In this document: in pieces, positions 1-7,957 of the stretch | Position numbering within the stretch: position 1 is the stretch's first letter | Layout: each line of letters starts with the position of its first letter | Source of the DNA: DATKZH01 sp964475955 | GTDB lineage: Bacteria; Planctomycetota; Planctomycetia; Pirellulales; Thermoguttaceae | NCBI GenBank assembly: GCA_964475955.1 | Contig: CAYYZY010000128.1 | Location: 1 to 22,626 of the forward strand | Reading direction: 5' to 3' | Length of the DNA stretch: 22,626 nt | The notes under the pieces: model-generated | What the model was told of the DNA's origin: nothing | The model's input: only the letters and a program-made list of their open reading frames with translations | Database searches by the model: none | Program-made: the position numbers and the translations under genes

Positions 1-77
1 GTCAGGATCACGGCGCCCACCACGAGCGCCACGGTCCACGGCCCGCGGCCGTGTGCAAAGAGACTTTTCAGCGACAT
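1..77 (-). CDS. 5' end of a membrane protein gene (partial, runs off the window)
   Basis: On the minus strand an ATG at 77-75 opens a frame that stays open to the window edge and reads MSLKSLFAHGRGPWTVALVV, then a few more hydrophobic residues. A GGAGGGG ribosome-binding site lies 9 nt upstream. A second in-frame ATG at 86-84 sits directly against that site and is therefore a less likely start. A short basic N-terminus followed by a run of V, A, L, G and I residues looks like a signal anchor or first transmembrane segment. It lies downstream of the DUF1559 gene on the same strand, but a probable terminator stands between them. Only 25 codons are visible, so no family can be named. Confidence 0.5.
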   Translation of the reverse strand, partial: MSLKSLFAHGRGPWTVALVVGAVIL

Positions 78-119
78 GAGTGACATCCCCTCCTTCCCAA
101 AAGAACGATCCTGCTTGCC

Positions 120-157
120 CAAACAAGACCCGCCTGGTCCGATCGGCCCCAGGCGGG
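120..157 (-). terminator. Rho-independent terminator after the DUF1559 gene
   Basis: A perfect 9-bp inverted repeat, CCCGCCTGG at 129-137 and CCAGGCGGG at 149-157, encloses an 11-nt loop. Read on the minus strand the stem is followed by TCTTGTTTGGG, a U-rich tract. It begins about 58 nt past the DUF1559 stop codon. On the plus strand the stem is followed by ACAGTTTTC, so weak two-way activity is possible. Confidence 0.6.
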
Positions 158-215
158 ACAGTTTTCACGACGACCACGATCCGGCCCGTCAGATCAAGGG
201 GCGAGCGCGGGCGGC

Positions 216-1250
216 TCAGAAATCCGGAACCGGTATTCTGTCGTCCCGGTCGGCCAGAACCTTCAGCGTCTCCAGGTCCGTCGTCTCGGAAATGAACCGG
301 GCGCTGCCGTCGGTTAGGCCGATTTGCGCGCCCCCGGGGTGCGCGGAGAGCAGCGGGTTGTTGGGGCCCCAATTGTCGCTCACGCCGGGCAGTTCGTAAT
401 TGCGAGTTCCCACCGGATACCGAATCGAGGTCAAGTTGAACCAGCGTTCGATCGGATTGCCGGTGTTGACGTTGGTCACGTTGCTGTTCCAACCGCAACC
501 CATCGACCAGCCATGGTTGCTGGGGCCGCCGGCGTTCTTTCGATTTCCCGCGGAATCGAACATCCAGTCGGAAATCTCGCCGATGACCATGGTATTGGAA
601 CTGCCGTCGGTGCAGTCGGAGAACTTGAACACGAGGTTGCTCCCGCCCACCAGCATGCCACTTCCCGAGAGCAGCCCATCCGTGGGGTCGCCGAAGCTGG
701 CGGAACCACAGCACGTGCAACACGGCCGCTGGCGCGTCGGTACGTAATTACCCGTCGGCTCCACCGCCCCCGAAATTCCCGCGTACGAATTTGTCATGCC
801 GTTGTTGCCGCGGAAGAGCGGCAACGAGCTGGAAGGGCAGCGATACGGGGGGATTTCGAGATCGGTGATATCCACCGGGTTGCCTCGAAGGTTCCCGTTC
901 CCGTTCGCGTAGCCCTCATGTCGGCTGTAATTCCCCCTGTCAGTAAACGGCCACTGATCGAACAGCGCCGTCTGCTCCACGTAAGGGAGCAGCCGAACGT
1001 AAAACGACGTGCCCCACCCCCCGTTCCAACCGCCCGTCCGGGCGCCGATCGGAAAGCACTTGTAGGTGTCGTGGTAGTTGTGCAGCGCCAAGCCGAGCTG
1101 CTTGAGGTTGTTGCTGCACTGCGACCGCCGGGCGGCCTCGCGCGCGGCCTGGACGGCCGGCAGCAACAGGGCGATCAGGATGCCGATGATGGCGATGACC
1201 ACCAACAATTCCACGAGTGTGAAACCTCGCCTACGTCGAGAGTGAACCAT
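216..1250 (-). CDS. DUF1559 domain protein with type IV pilin-like N-terminus
   Basis: A 344-residue protein beginning MVHSRRRR and then GFTLVELLVVIAIIG, the class III prepilin motif: peptidase cleavage after Gly, Phe+1, Glu+5, then a hydrophobic helix. The region that follows (PAVQAAREAARRSQCSNNLK) and the C-terminal HPGGAQIGLTDGSARFI, which carries the H-x9-DG spacing, define the DUF1559 family. This family is hugely expanded in planctomycetes and is thought to be exported or assembled as pseudopilins; the role of individual members is unknown. The frame is open further upstream to 1415. The ATG at 1250 is chosen because GAGGAGGG lies 7 nt before it and because the leader peptide then has the right length. 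Cysteines cluster mid-protein (RPCCTCCG), which suggests disulfides outside the cytoplasm. Monocistronic by appearance, with a terminator downstream. Confidence 0.93.
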   Translation of the reverse strand: MVHSRRRRGFTLVELLVVIAIIGILIALLLPAVQAAREAARRSQCSNNLKQLGLALHNYHDTYKCFPIGARTGGWNGGWGTSFYVRLLPYVEQTALFDQWPFTDRGNYSRHEGYANGNGNLRGNPVDITDLEIPPYRCPSSSLPLFRGNNGMTNSYAGISGAVEPTGNYVPTRQRPCCTCCGSASFGDPTDGLLSGSGMLVGGSNLVFKFSDCTDGSSNTMVIGEISDWMFDSAGNRKNAGGPSNHGWSMGCGWNSNVTNVNTGNPIERWFNLTSIRYPVGTRNYELPGVSDNWGPNNPLLSAHPGGAQIGLTDGSARFISETTDLETLKVLADRDDRIPVPDF

Positions 1251-1706
1251 GGGCGAACCCTCCTCGGAAAATCGGAGATGAGAAGTGAGTGCAAGCCTGG
1301 CGGAAAGCGTCTCCCCCCCAAAGACAAAGCGCGTCCCCCCAAAAAGAGACGCCCGTTGCCGGGCTTGCTTCCCCCAAGCTGCGCCTACCTTAGCAGGCGT
1401 CTGCGAGCATCGCAATCGTGGGGACGAAAACGCGGGAAAAATTTCCGTCGCGAGGCCCCTTCTTTTTGGTGGGCACCCTTTGGCCCCGAGCGGGGGCGGC
1501 CGCGTAGGCCGAAGCTGCCGCCGGGAATCGCGCGAACAGCGACGGCCGCGATTTCCTCGTGGGGCACGTTTCCAACGTGCCTGGCACTGGCACGATGGAA
1601 TCGTGCCCCACCTGGAACCTCCGGCGGCAGGATGCAGGAGGGGGTGTACGACGCCGTGGCCTTCTATGCCTCTTTGGCGGCGGCCGAAGGCGTTGATACC
1701 AAAAAT
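1251..1706. other. Intergenic region with nested palindromes
   Basis: About 456 nt lie between the DUF1559 start and the stop of the CRTAC1-like gene. The part next to DUF1559 should hold its promoter, but I see no convincing -35/-10 pair. The one clear structure is the nested inverted repeat at 1559-1611. Frames through here are overlapping and dissimilar to any family I know. Confidence 0.6.
1559..1611. repeat. Nested inverted repeat, GTGGGGCACG family
   Basis: An outer inverted repeat, GTGGGGCACG at 1559-1568 and CGTGCCCCAC at 1602-1611, encloses two separate hairpins: GGCACGTT-TCC-AACGTGCC at 1563-1581 and GGCACGAT-GGA-ATCGTGCC at 1589-1607. The element can fold either as one long hairpin or as two side-by-side hairpins. 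There is no U-tract, so it is more like a dispersed REP-type element than a terminator. Confidence 0.75.
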
Positions 1707-3398
1707 TTACGGAGAACCGGTCTTTTCGGCGAGCGTCACCAACTGGTCCGCGGCCAGATCGTCGAACACGTCGATTTCGCCCGACGGCCAGCGGACCTCG
1801 ACGCGGTCGACCCGGTCGCGGCGCCCCAGGCCGAAGTGCAGCCGGCTGCCGTAGTGGCTCTGGTAGCCGCGCCCGCTGTGCACTTCGTCCCAGGTGGTCA
1901 GGTCGCCGGCGACGACCTTCACCCGGGCCCCCACGCCGTCGCGGTTGCTCTTTGCGCCTTTGAGCCGGACCTGGAGCCAGTGGTTGCCGGAGTCGGAGTC
2001 GTTGCGCAAGAGGGTCGGCTCGCGCCGGGAGTTGAGCACGACCACGTCGACGTCGCCGTCGCCGTCCAGATCGTCGAACGCGGCGCCCCGGCTGCTCAGC
2101 TTCACGGCCAGCCCGTCGCCCGCCCGGGCCGATACGTCGACGAACCGCCCGTCGCCCGTGTTCCGCAGGAGCATGTTTCGGGCGTGGTAGGAGGTGGTGT
2201 CGTCAAACCGTTCGACGTTGTCGTAGAGGTGGCCGCAGGCGACGAACAGATCGCGATGGCCGTCGTTGTCGAAATCGACGAGGCTGTTTCCCCAGGTGAC
2301 GTAGGGCATCGTGCCCGCGCCGGCGCCGGTGATCAGCGTGACGTCTTCGAGGAAGCCGGCGCCGGCGTTCTCGTAGAGGACGGCATGCTGTCCCTGGAAC
2401 GAGGTCTGGTAGAAGTCGAGCCGGCCGTCGTGGTTGTAGTCGCCGCAGTCGACGCCCATGCTTCCCTGGGGGTTGCCGCGGAGGTCGTAGGAGGCGCCAG
2501 TGATGAGGCCCACCTCCTCGAAGCGGCCGGAGCCGTCGTTTTGGAACACGAAGTTCTCGGCGACGTCGTTGCCGACGAAGACGTCGGTGTCGCCGTCGTC
2601 GTCGTAGTCGGAGCAGACCATGCCCATGGCCCAGCCGGCGTGGGCGGCGACGCCCGACGCGCGGCTCACGTCGGAGAACGTCCCGTCGCCGTTGTTGCGG
2701 TAGAGGGTATCGGGGACGGGCGGGTAGCGGTTGGGTCCGGGATAGACGGGCACGCCGTGGATCGCAGCCTCCACGTTCCGGTCGTAAGAGAACTCGAGGT
2801 AGTTGCCGACGTAGAGGTCCAGGTCGCCGTCGGCCTCGACGTCGAGGAAGCAGGCCCCGGCGCCCACCTGGTCGCCGTTCTGCGTGCCCGACCGCTCGGT
2901 AACGTCGGTGAACGTGCCGTCGCCGTTGTTGCGGTAGAGGACGTTGGGCCCGAAGTTGTTGAGGTAGAGGTCCTGGTCGCCGTCGTTGTCGTAGTCGGCC
3001 ACGGCCACGCCGAGGCCGTAGCCGGTATCGCCCACGCCGGCCGATTCGGTCACGTCGGTGAACCGCCAGCCGCCGTCGTTGCGATAGAGGGCGTTGGTCG
3101 GCGGCGCGTCGAACCGGCTGCCGGGAAGGGGGGCGCCGTTGAGGAAGTAGACGTCGACGTCGCCGTCGCCGTCGTAGTCAAACAGCGCCAGGCCGGCGCT
3201 GACGGTCTCGACGATGTACCGCCGGCCGGAACCGCCGTCGGTATGCCGGAAGGTGATGCCCGTCTGCTCGGTGACGTCGCGAAACACGATCGGCCCGTCG
3301 GCCGGTGCCGCCGCGAGCAGGCCGAGCCACGCGAGGAGCGGCCCGAGCAGGCGTGCCGGGCCATGCCGATCGCAACGCCCTGCGCGAGAAGCCTTCAC
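1707..3398 (-). CDS. CRTAC1-type FG-GAP repeat protein with C-terminal ASPIC/UnbV domain
   Basis: A 563-residue predicted exported protein. The start is taken as GTG at 3398 because GGAAGGAGG lies 7 nt upstream; the open frame extends to 3473, but those codons do not resemble a leader. The N-terminus (VKASRAGRCDRHGPARLLGP, then LLAWLGLLAAAPADG) is a signal peptide. Seven calcium-binding FG-GAP-type blades follow, visible as DYDGDGDVD, DYDNDGDQD, DVEADGDLD, DYDDDGDTD, DYNHDGRLD, DFDNDGHRD and DLDGDGDVD. The last ~90 residues (HWLQVRLKG through VRWPSGEIDVF) are the ASPIC/UnbV domain. Family members are extracytoplasmic beta-propellers, abundant in Planctomycetes and Acidobacteria, with no settled biochemical role. 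It lies 89 nt downstream of a TPR gene on the same strand; the two probably form one transcript and may act together. Confidence 0.93.
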   Translation of the reverse strand: MKASRAGRCDRHGPARLLGPLLAWLGLLAAAPADGPIVFRDVTEQTGITFRHTDGGSGRRYIVETVSAGLALFDYDGDGDVDVYFLNGAPLPGSRFDAPPTNALYRNDGGWRFTDVTESAGVGDTGYGLGVAVADYDNDGDQDLYLNNFGPNVLYRNNGDGTFTDVTERSGTQNGDQVGAGACFLDVEADGDLDLYVGNYLEFSYDRNVEAAIHGVPVYPGPNRYPPVPDTLYRNNGDGTFSDVSRASGVAAHAGWAMGMVCSDYDDDGDTDVFVGNDVAENFVFQNDGSGRFEEVGLITGASYDLRGNPQGSMGVDCGDYNHDGRLDFYQTSFQGQHAVLYENAGAGFLEDVTLITGAGAGTMPYVTWGNSLVDFDNDGHRDLFVACGHLYDNVERFDDTTSYHARNMLLRNTGDGRFVDVSARAGDGLAVKLSSRGAAFDDLDGDGDVDVVVLNSRREPTLLRNDSDSGNHWLQVRLKGAKSNRDGVGARVKVVAGDLTTWDEVHSGRGYQSHYGSRLHFGLGRRDRVDRVEVRWPSGEIDVFDDLAADQLVTLAEKTGSP

Positions 3399-3487
3399 GC
3401 GCGTGCCTCCTTCCGCAAGCCGCGGCCGCTCGGAGGAAGGGCGCAACGGGGCTTCCTCCAGTTCGTGTGGCAACCGCGCACGGTCAT

Positions 3488-4753
3488 TCAGTCGCCCCTG
3501 CGGATCAGTTGGTAGGCCTCGCGGTACCGCCGGTTCTGCGGGTCGAGCTCGATCGCGCGCTCGACCGCGGAACGGGCCGCGGCGAACCGGCCCAGCCGGG
3601 CGCTGAGCAGGCCGACGTTCAGGGCATAATCCCCGTTGTTCGGGTCGATCTGCACCAGTTCCCGGCAGACGTGCAGCGACTCCTCTTCCCGGCCGCTGCC
3701 TTCATAGAGGGCGGCCAGCGCTTCCCGGCAGGCGACGTTCTTCCCGTCGAGCGCCGCGGCCCGCCGCCAGAGTTTTTCGGCCTCGGGCTCATCTCCGTGG
3801 CGCGCGCAGTTGCGGCCGGCGTCGGCGTAGGCTCGGGCCAGGCGCTCGCGCGTCGAGAGTTGGTCCTCGAGCCGAACCGCGTCGGCGCGGGTCCGGCCTT
3901 CGCGGTCCGCCGCTTCCAGCTTGCGGAACTGCTCTCGGTGGTTGCGCGCTGCTTCCCTTTGGCCGAGCCGGGCGCATGCCATGGCGAGTCCGTAATGGGC
4001 GCTGGGGTACTCCGGGGCGATTTGGACGGCCCGCTCGAAGCACGTCTTGGCCTTTTCATACTCCTTGCGTTGCTGGTGAGCCTGGCCCAGCAGCAGGAAC
4101 GCGGGCATGGAACGCAGGCCGGCCTGCGTGGCCTTCTCGAGGACGGCCACGACGTCGTCGAGCTTGCCCTGGCCCATCAGCGCGTAGGCCAGGTCGATCG
4201 GAGCCCTGGGCGAGTTGGGATCGAGCTCCATGACCTTGCGAAAGCACCAGGCCGCCCGGTCGAACTGTTCCCTGCTCAGGGCGGCCGAGCCGATGCCCTG
4301 GTAGGCGGCAACGAAGCCGGTATCGAGTTCCAGGCACCTCTCCCAGGCGGCGACGGCCTCCGCCGAGTTGCCGAAGTGGTGCTGGAGGCGCGCCGAGCCG
4401 TCGATCGACGCGGGGTCGTCGGGATAGCGATCCGCCAGGCGGCGCGCGTCGGCGATCGCCTCCTCGATCAACTCCGGCGAACTCGCTTCGATCGGCCGAA
4501 ACGCGGGATCGTCGGCCGCAAACGGCGCCAACTGCCGGCCGGCGGAAGCGGCTTCCCCCTGCGGGCGCGGGCCCGGCTCCACCGTGCGCCGGGCGACGAA
4601 CCACGATCGCGCGACGAGCAGCACGCCGGCCAGGAGGACGGCGCCCACCGCAACGCCCAGGAGCCGCCGGCCCGCCCAGGAGCGGCGCGGGGCGGCGCGC
4701 GCCTCGTCGGGCGAGCCACGTTCGTCGTCTCGGGTCTTGCGACGGCGTCCCAT
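3488..4753 (-). CDS. Membrane-anchored tetratricopeptide-repeat protein
   Basis: A 421-residue protein. A basic cytoplasmic N-terminus (MGRRRKTRDDERGSPDEARA) is followed by one transmembrane helix (LLGVAVGAVLLAGVLLVARS, about residues 32-51). The rest is helical repeat: AVAAWERCLELDTGFVAAYQ, AAWCFRKVMELDPNSPRAPI, AKTCFERAVQIAPEYPSAHY, EESLHVCRELVQIDPNNGDY and AARSAVERAIELDPQNRRYR are typical TPR B-helix and turn segments. TPR proteins are protein-protein scaffolds. The ATG at 4753 has a GAGGGAGAGGCGAGGC upstream stretch; a GTG at 4777 in the same frame would add eight residues. It sits just upstream of the FG-GAP/ASPIC protein, a pairing often seen in planctomycetes. Its partner outside the membrane is unknown. 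Confidence 0.9.
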   Translation of the reverse strand: MGRRRKTRDDERGSPDEARAAPRRSWAGRRLLGVAVGAVLLAGVLLVARSWFVARRTVEPGPRPQGEAASAGRQLAPFAADDPAFRPIEASSPELIEEAIADARRLADRYPDDPASIDGSARLQHHFGNSAEAVAAWERCLELDTGFVAAYQGIGSAALSREQFDRAAWCFRKVMELDPNSPRAPIDLAYALMGQGKLDDVVAVLEKATQAGLRSMPAFLLLGQAHQQRKEYEKAKTCFERAVQIAPEYPSAHYGLAMACARLGQREAARNHREQFRKLEAADREGRTRADAVRLEDQLSTRERLARAYADAGRNCARHGDEPEAEKLWRRAAALDGKNVACREALAALYEGSGREEESLHVCRELVQIDPNNGDYALNVGLLSARLGRFAAARSAVERAIELDPQNRRYREAYQLIRRGD

Positions 4754-4827
4754 CGCCTCGCCTCTCCCTCGCTTCACGTCCCAATCACCCCCGCTCGCTC
4801 CCAGGCTCCGCCCCCGCTCACCCCACT

Positions 4828-4876
4828 CGTTCCCAGGCTCCGCCTAGGAACGCCCTAACGCGAGGCTCCGCCTCGC
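4828..4876. repeat. Two TCC-loop palindromes (TTCCCAGGC-TCC family)
   Basis: CGTTCCCAGGC (4828-4838), loop TCC, GCCTAGGAACG (4842-4852) forms an 11-bp arm with one mismatch. Eight bases on, GCGAGGC (4860-4866), loop TCC, GCCTCGC (4870-4876) forms a perfect 7-bp arm. A half copy (CCCAGGCTCCGCC) lies just upstream near 4800, and a related TTCCCAGGCCCCGCC lies near 13221. The repeats fill most of the 200-nt gap between the TPR gene and the NHL gene. Confidence 0.75.
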
Positions 4877-4955
4877 CCGCTTCCAGCAACGCCGCCCTCA
4901 AAAAGGGCTTTTGACACCTCATCCCCCTTCTACCTTCTCTCGGTTTTCCTCGGCG

Positions 4956-6041
4956 TCACTTCTGCCGCACGAATTTCTGCGCGCGCTGGCCCATGATGTC
5001 GCCGGCGTAGATGTTCCCTTGGGCGTCCAGCGCGAGGCCGTGGACCCAGTTGAGATCGCCGGGCTGCTCCTCGCCGTCGGCGCCCTTGGGGGCCGTCCAG
5101 AGTTGGAGTACCCGGCCCGTGGTGTCGAGCTTCATGAACAACTGATCCTTGGGGGGGCAGCCGAGGTTGGCATCCTCTTCGCGCCACGCCATGGGCGACG
5201 AGCCGCACGCCCAAATCTCGTCGCGGTCCGAGATCCAAAGGGTCCATGGCACGAGCAGGTTCTGCCACTGGGCCAGGAAACGGCCGTCGGGGTCGAAGAC
5301 CTGCACCCGGGCGTTGTTGCGGTCGGCCACGTAGACTCGTCCCTTGGAGTCGAGAACGATCGAGTGGGGGATGCTGAACTCGCCGGGGCCGGTGCCCAGC
5401 TTGCCCCAGGCGTTGACGAAGCGCCCCCGGGCGTCGAAATGGACCACCCGGGCGTTGCCGTAGCCGTCGGTGACGAAGACGTCGCCGTCGGGGGCGATGG
5501 CCACGTCGGTGGGCCGGTTGAAGTGGGCTTCGTCGCAGCCGGCCTCGCCGGGCGTTCCCAGCGTGCGCAAGAGCTTGCCCTCAGGGGTACACTCGCGGAC
5601 GACGTTCCCCGGGGCGTCGACCAGCCAGACGTGGCCGCGGCGGTCGATTTCGATCTGGTGGCTGCCGAAGCCCTTCGGCGTTCGCGTTACGAGATCTTCG
5701 CCCCAGGATCGCACGAACTTCCCCTCGGCGGTGTAGACCTGAACCGGGGGCGTACCCCGGGTGAAAACCCATACCAGGCCCTCGTCGGCGACGCAGATCC
5801 CCGGACAGGCGCCCGGCTCGAAGCCTTCCGGCCGCCGGGGCCAGCTCGGATCGACCGCGTACGTGGCCGACAACGTGACCCGGGGGTACGGTGGCGGCTC
5901 CCACGCGGGCGCGTCGGCCGCCATCGTAGACTCCGCAGCGCAAAGGGCCCCTGGCTCGGCACCCGGCATCGCGGAGACCGCCAGCGCGAGTGCGGCGATC
6001 ACGGTCAAGGACCAACGGGCGTTTGCGTCGAGACACATCAT
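4956..6041 (-). CDS. NHL-repeat propeller, peptidyl-alpha-hydroxyglycine amidating lyase-like
   Basis: A 361-residue exported protein. The start is ATG 6041 (second Met at 6038), with AGAAGGAG 6 nt upstream; the open frame continues upstream only because stops are rare. Residues 1-26 are a signal peptide (SLTVIAALALAVSAMPGAEP). The body is NHL repeats. The most telling are HFNRPTDVAIAPDGDVFVTD, GYGNARVVHFDARGRFVNAW, and then FSIPHSIVLDSKGRVYVADR and NNARVQVFDPDGRF. These match the consensus blades of the peptidyl-alpha-hydroxyglycine alpha-amidating lyase (PAL) domain, a Zn/Ca six-bladed propeller that in animals cleaves hydroxyglycine peptides to amides. No partner monooxygenase (PHM) is in the window. 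The gene sits 53 nt downstream of the ceramidase-like gene and is probably co-transcribed with it. Family assignment is good; catalytic activity is unproven. Confidence 0.85.
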   Translation of the reverse strand: MMCLDANARWSLTVIAALALAVSAMPGAEPGALCAAESTMAADAPAWEPPPYPRVTLSATYAVDPSWPRRPEGFEPGACPGICVADEGLVWVFTRGTPPVQVYTAEGKFVRSWGEDLVTRTPKGFGSHQIEIDRRGHVWLVDAPGNVVRECTPEGKLLRTLGTPGEAGCDEAHFNRPTDVAIAPDGDVFVTDGYGNARVVHFDARGRFVNAWGKLGTGPGEFSIPHSIVLDSKGRVYVADRNNARVQVFDPDGRFLAQWQNLLVPWTLWISDRDEIWACGSSPMAWREEDANLGCPPKDQLFMKLDTTGRVLQLWTAPKGADGEEQPGDLNWVHGLALDAQGNIYAGDIMGQRAQKFVRQK

Positions 6042-6094
6042 TCGCTTCTCCTTCTCAAAGTTGGCGAGGTCACAAGTTGTCTTACGCGAGTGAG

Positions 6095-7465
6095 TCACTG
6101 CACGGACTGCGCGGTGCGGTCCATGAGCGTCTTGACCAGGCCCACCACGCGGTCTTCGATGCCCGGCTTGAACGGCCCGTGCCAGCCGAAGTAAACCATG
6201 GCCCCGCCCCCTTCGTATCCGCCTTCGGCCAGGACCCGTTCGGAAGGCACGTAGGCGAAAACCTCGTTCGTATAGCCCGCCACCCACAGCGGCTCTTCCT
6301 CCAACTCCTCGTGGAGCCGGATCGGGAAATCGACGACCACTTCGCCGGCCAACGCGACCAGGGCGAGGTCGCCGCCGAACCGCACGACTTGCACGGGGTA
6401 GGGATAGGCGCGGTCGATCTCCCCCTGCTTCTCGACCCGCTCCAAAAGCAGCGCGGTGAGCCGCTGCTGGTAGACGTTGCCCTCCCCGCGGCGCGCTTCC
6501 AGCTCCCCCTCGCTCGGCGGGTCGACAAACGGCAGGTCGACCCGGTCGAAGGCGGCCGCCAACGGGCCGCGCACCGGCCGCATTTCTCCGGCCAGCACGC
6601 GCTCGACCGACTCGGCCAGCGCCTCACCGTGCTGCCGGGCATGGCTGAGCTCGCCACGGGGCTGGGGATTGGAGTCGGCCCCGCAGCCGGCCATGAACAG
6701 GGCCGCCGCGCCGGGGTGTTTCTTCTCCAGCTCGAGCTGGGCAAAGCCCGCGTAGTCGCCGTTGAACTCGTAGAAGTCGCCTCCCAGCGTGGTGTTGTGG
6801 CACGCGTAGCCGAACAACACGGCACGCAGCCGGCCGTTCTCGTCGCTGACCCGGAGCACGGGCACGCGGTGGTCGACGGGCCCCTTGGCGTCGGGCCCGG
6901 TTGCGTACCGGCCGCTTTGGATCCCGCGGCGGTTGTTGGCAAACGCGGCCGTCCCCTCGCCGAAGGCCAGGGTCGCCGGCTGCATCTTCGCGCAGGCGTC
7001 CTCGATGAGCCCGACCAGTTTGTCCTCCAGTTCCTTGCGATACGCCGCGGCCACGGCCACGTGCTCGGCTTCCATGTGATGGGCGACGTCGGCGCAGCCG
7101 AGGACCACGGGGCCGCAATGCGTGTGCGACGAGTTCAACACGAGCCGGCCACGCGGAATGCCGGTGCTCTGGTGAATGCGTGCCGCGATCGCGTCGGACA
7201 CCTCGCGCACCAAGCCGATCACGTCCGTCGTGACGATCACCGCGCGTCCGCCTCGCGCGTGCTCCACCGCCAGTGCCTTGGCCCAGAGCGGGTGGACCGT
7301 CCCTTCCGACGGATGCGTGCGCGCCGCGTAGCCCGCCATCCAGATCGGCTCGGTGGGCGTGATCTCCACCCGGGCGATTCCCACTTTCCACTCCGCGGCC
7401 GGGGCCGCGACGGCCCACGAGGTCGCCAATCCGCCAACGGCCAGCCACATCGCCAGTCTTCTCAT
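6095..7465 (-). CDS. Neutral/alkaline ceramidase-family protein (short, exported)
   Basis: A 456-residue protein with signal peptide MRRLAMWLAVGGLATSWAVA and cleavage near PAAE. ATG 7465 is chosen because GGAGG lies 6 nt upstream. KVGIARVEITPTEPIWMAGY is the family's opening strand, and NSSHTHCGPVV corresponds to the metal-binding His-x-His loop. GCGADSNPQPRG lies where ceramidases carry the catalytic serine segment. True neutral ceramidases are about 650-700 residues and end in an immunoglobulin-like domain. This protein lacks that tail, as do many planctomycete paralogues, so the substrate may not be ceramide. It heads a probable two-gene unit with the NHL/PAL-like gene and is divergent from the 880-residue protein. 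Confidence 0.85.
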   Translation of the reverse strand: MRRLAMWLAVGGLATSWAVAAPAAEWKVGIARVEITPTEPIWMAGYAARTHPSEGTVHPLWAKALAVEHARGGRAVIVTTDVIGLVREVSDAIAARIHQSTGIPRGRLVLNSSHTHCGPVVLGCADVAHHMEAEHVAVAAAYRKELEDKLVGLIEDACAKMQPATLAFGEGTAAFANNRRGIQSGRYATGPDAKGPVDHRVPVLRVSDENGRLRAVLFGYACHNTTLGGDFYEFNGDYAGFAQLELEKKHPGAAALFMAGCGADSNPQPRGELSHARQHGEALAESVERVLAGEMRPVRGPLAAAFDRVDLPFVDPPSEGELEARRGEGNVYQQRLTALLLERVEKQGEIDRAYPYPVQVVRFGGDLALVALAGEVVVDFPIRLHEELEEEPLWVAGYTNEVFAYVPSERVLAEGGYEGGGAMVYFGWHGPFKPGIEDRVVGLVKTLMDRTAQSVQ

Positions 7466-7957
7466 GATCCACCTCCGCGCTTGCGTTCGGTCCACGCTCC
7501 CCACCATAGCTGGGGCGAGCGTGGAATGGAAGCTGCCGGCCGGGCTTCCCCCTTTGAGGACTGGCGATCTTGGCCGGAAAGCTCAGACGGCACACGGGCG
7601 TGGGTGGATGGCCGACACGAAGTGGGAGGCTATCCGAACGGGGCGCCGCCACGCAGCTTTCCCAAAGGACGCGACCCCTCAAATTGCCGTAAACGATACC
7701 GTCACCTGGCGGCCGCGGCGGCCCGTCAGAAAGGCCCCCGTTTGGCTAGTCGGCACAACCGGTTGCCTGACCGATTCAAGCACGATGGTCGGTCGAGTCC
7801 ACTCCGTCGCCTCCAGGCGATTTGGCGATTCACCTTCGATTGGGGCCTGGGAAATCACCGATCCTTTCTGATGCCTGCGGGTAGAGGTGGAACGTAGGGA
7901 ACGAGCCTCTCGCCGGGATGGGTGGGAGAAACCGAGCCGGGTACGGGGAAACGAGGA
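7466..7957. other. Divergent intergenic region, no gene seen
   Basis: About 490 nt separate the ceramidase-like start (minus) from the start of the 880-residue protein (plus), so both promoters should lie here. On the minus strand TATGGT at 7508-7503 could be a -10 element, but the matching -35 (TTCCAT) is poor. No palindrome as strong as those elsewhere in the window was noticed. Long frames on both strands here are byproducts of high GC. Confidence 0.5.

Noticed and set aside
324..3515. Very long plus-strand open frame (over 1000 codons) opposite the DUF1559 and FG-GAP genes
   Set aside because: It is the antisense of two well-supported genes. Its valine/alanine/arginine-rich composition is what high-GC antisense frames give, it has no domain, and it spans two unrelated genes and a gap.
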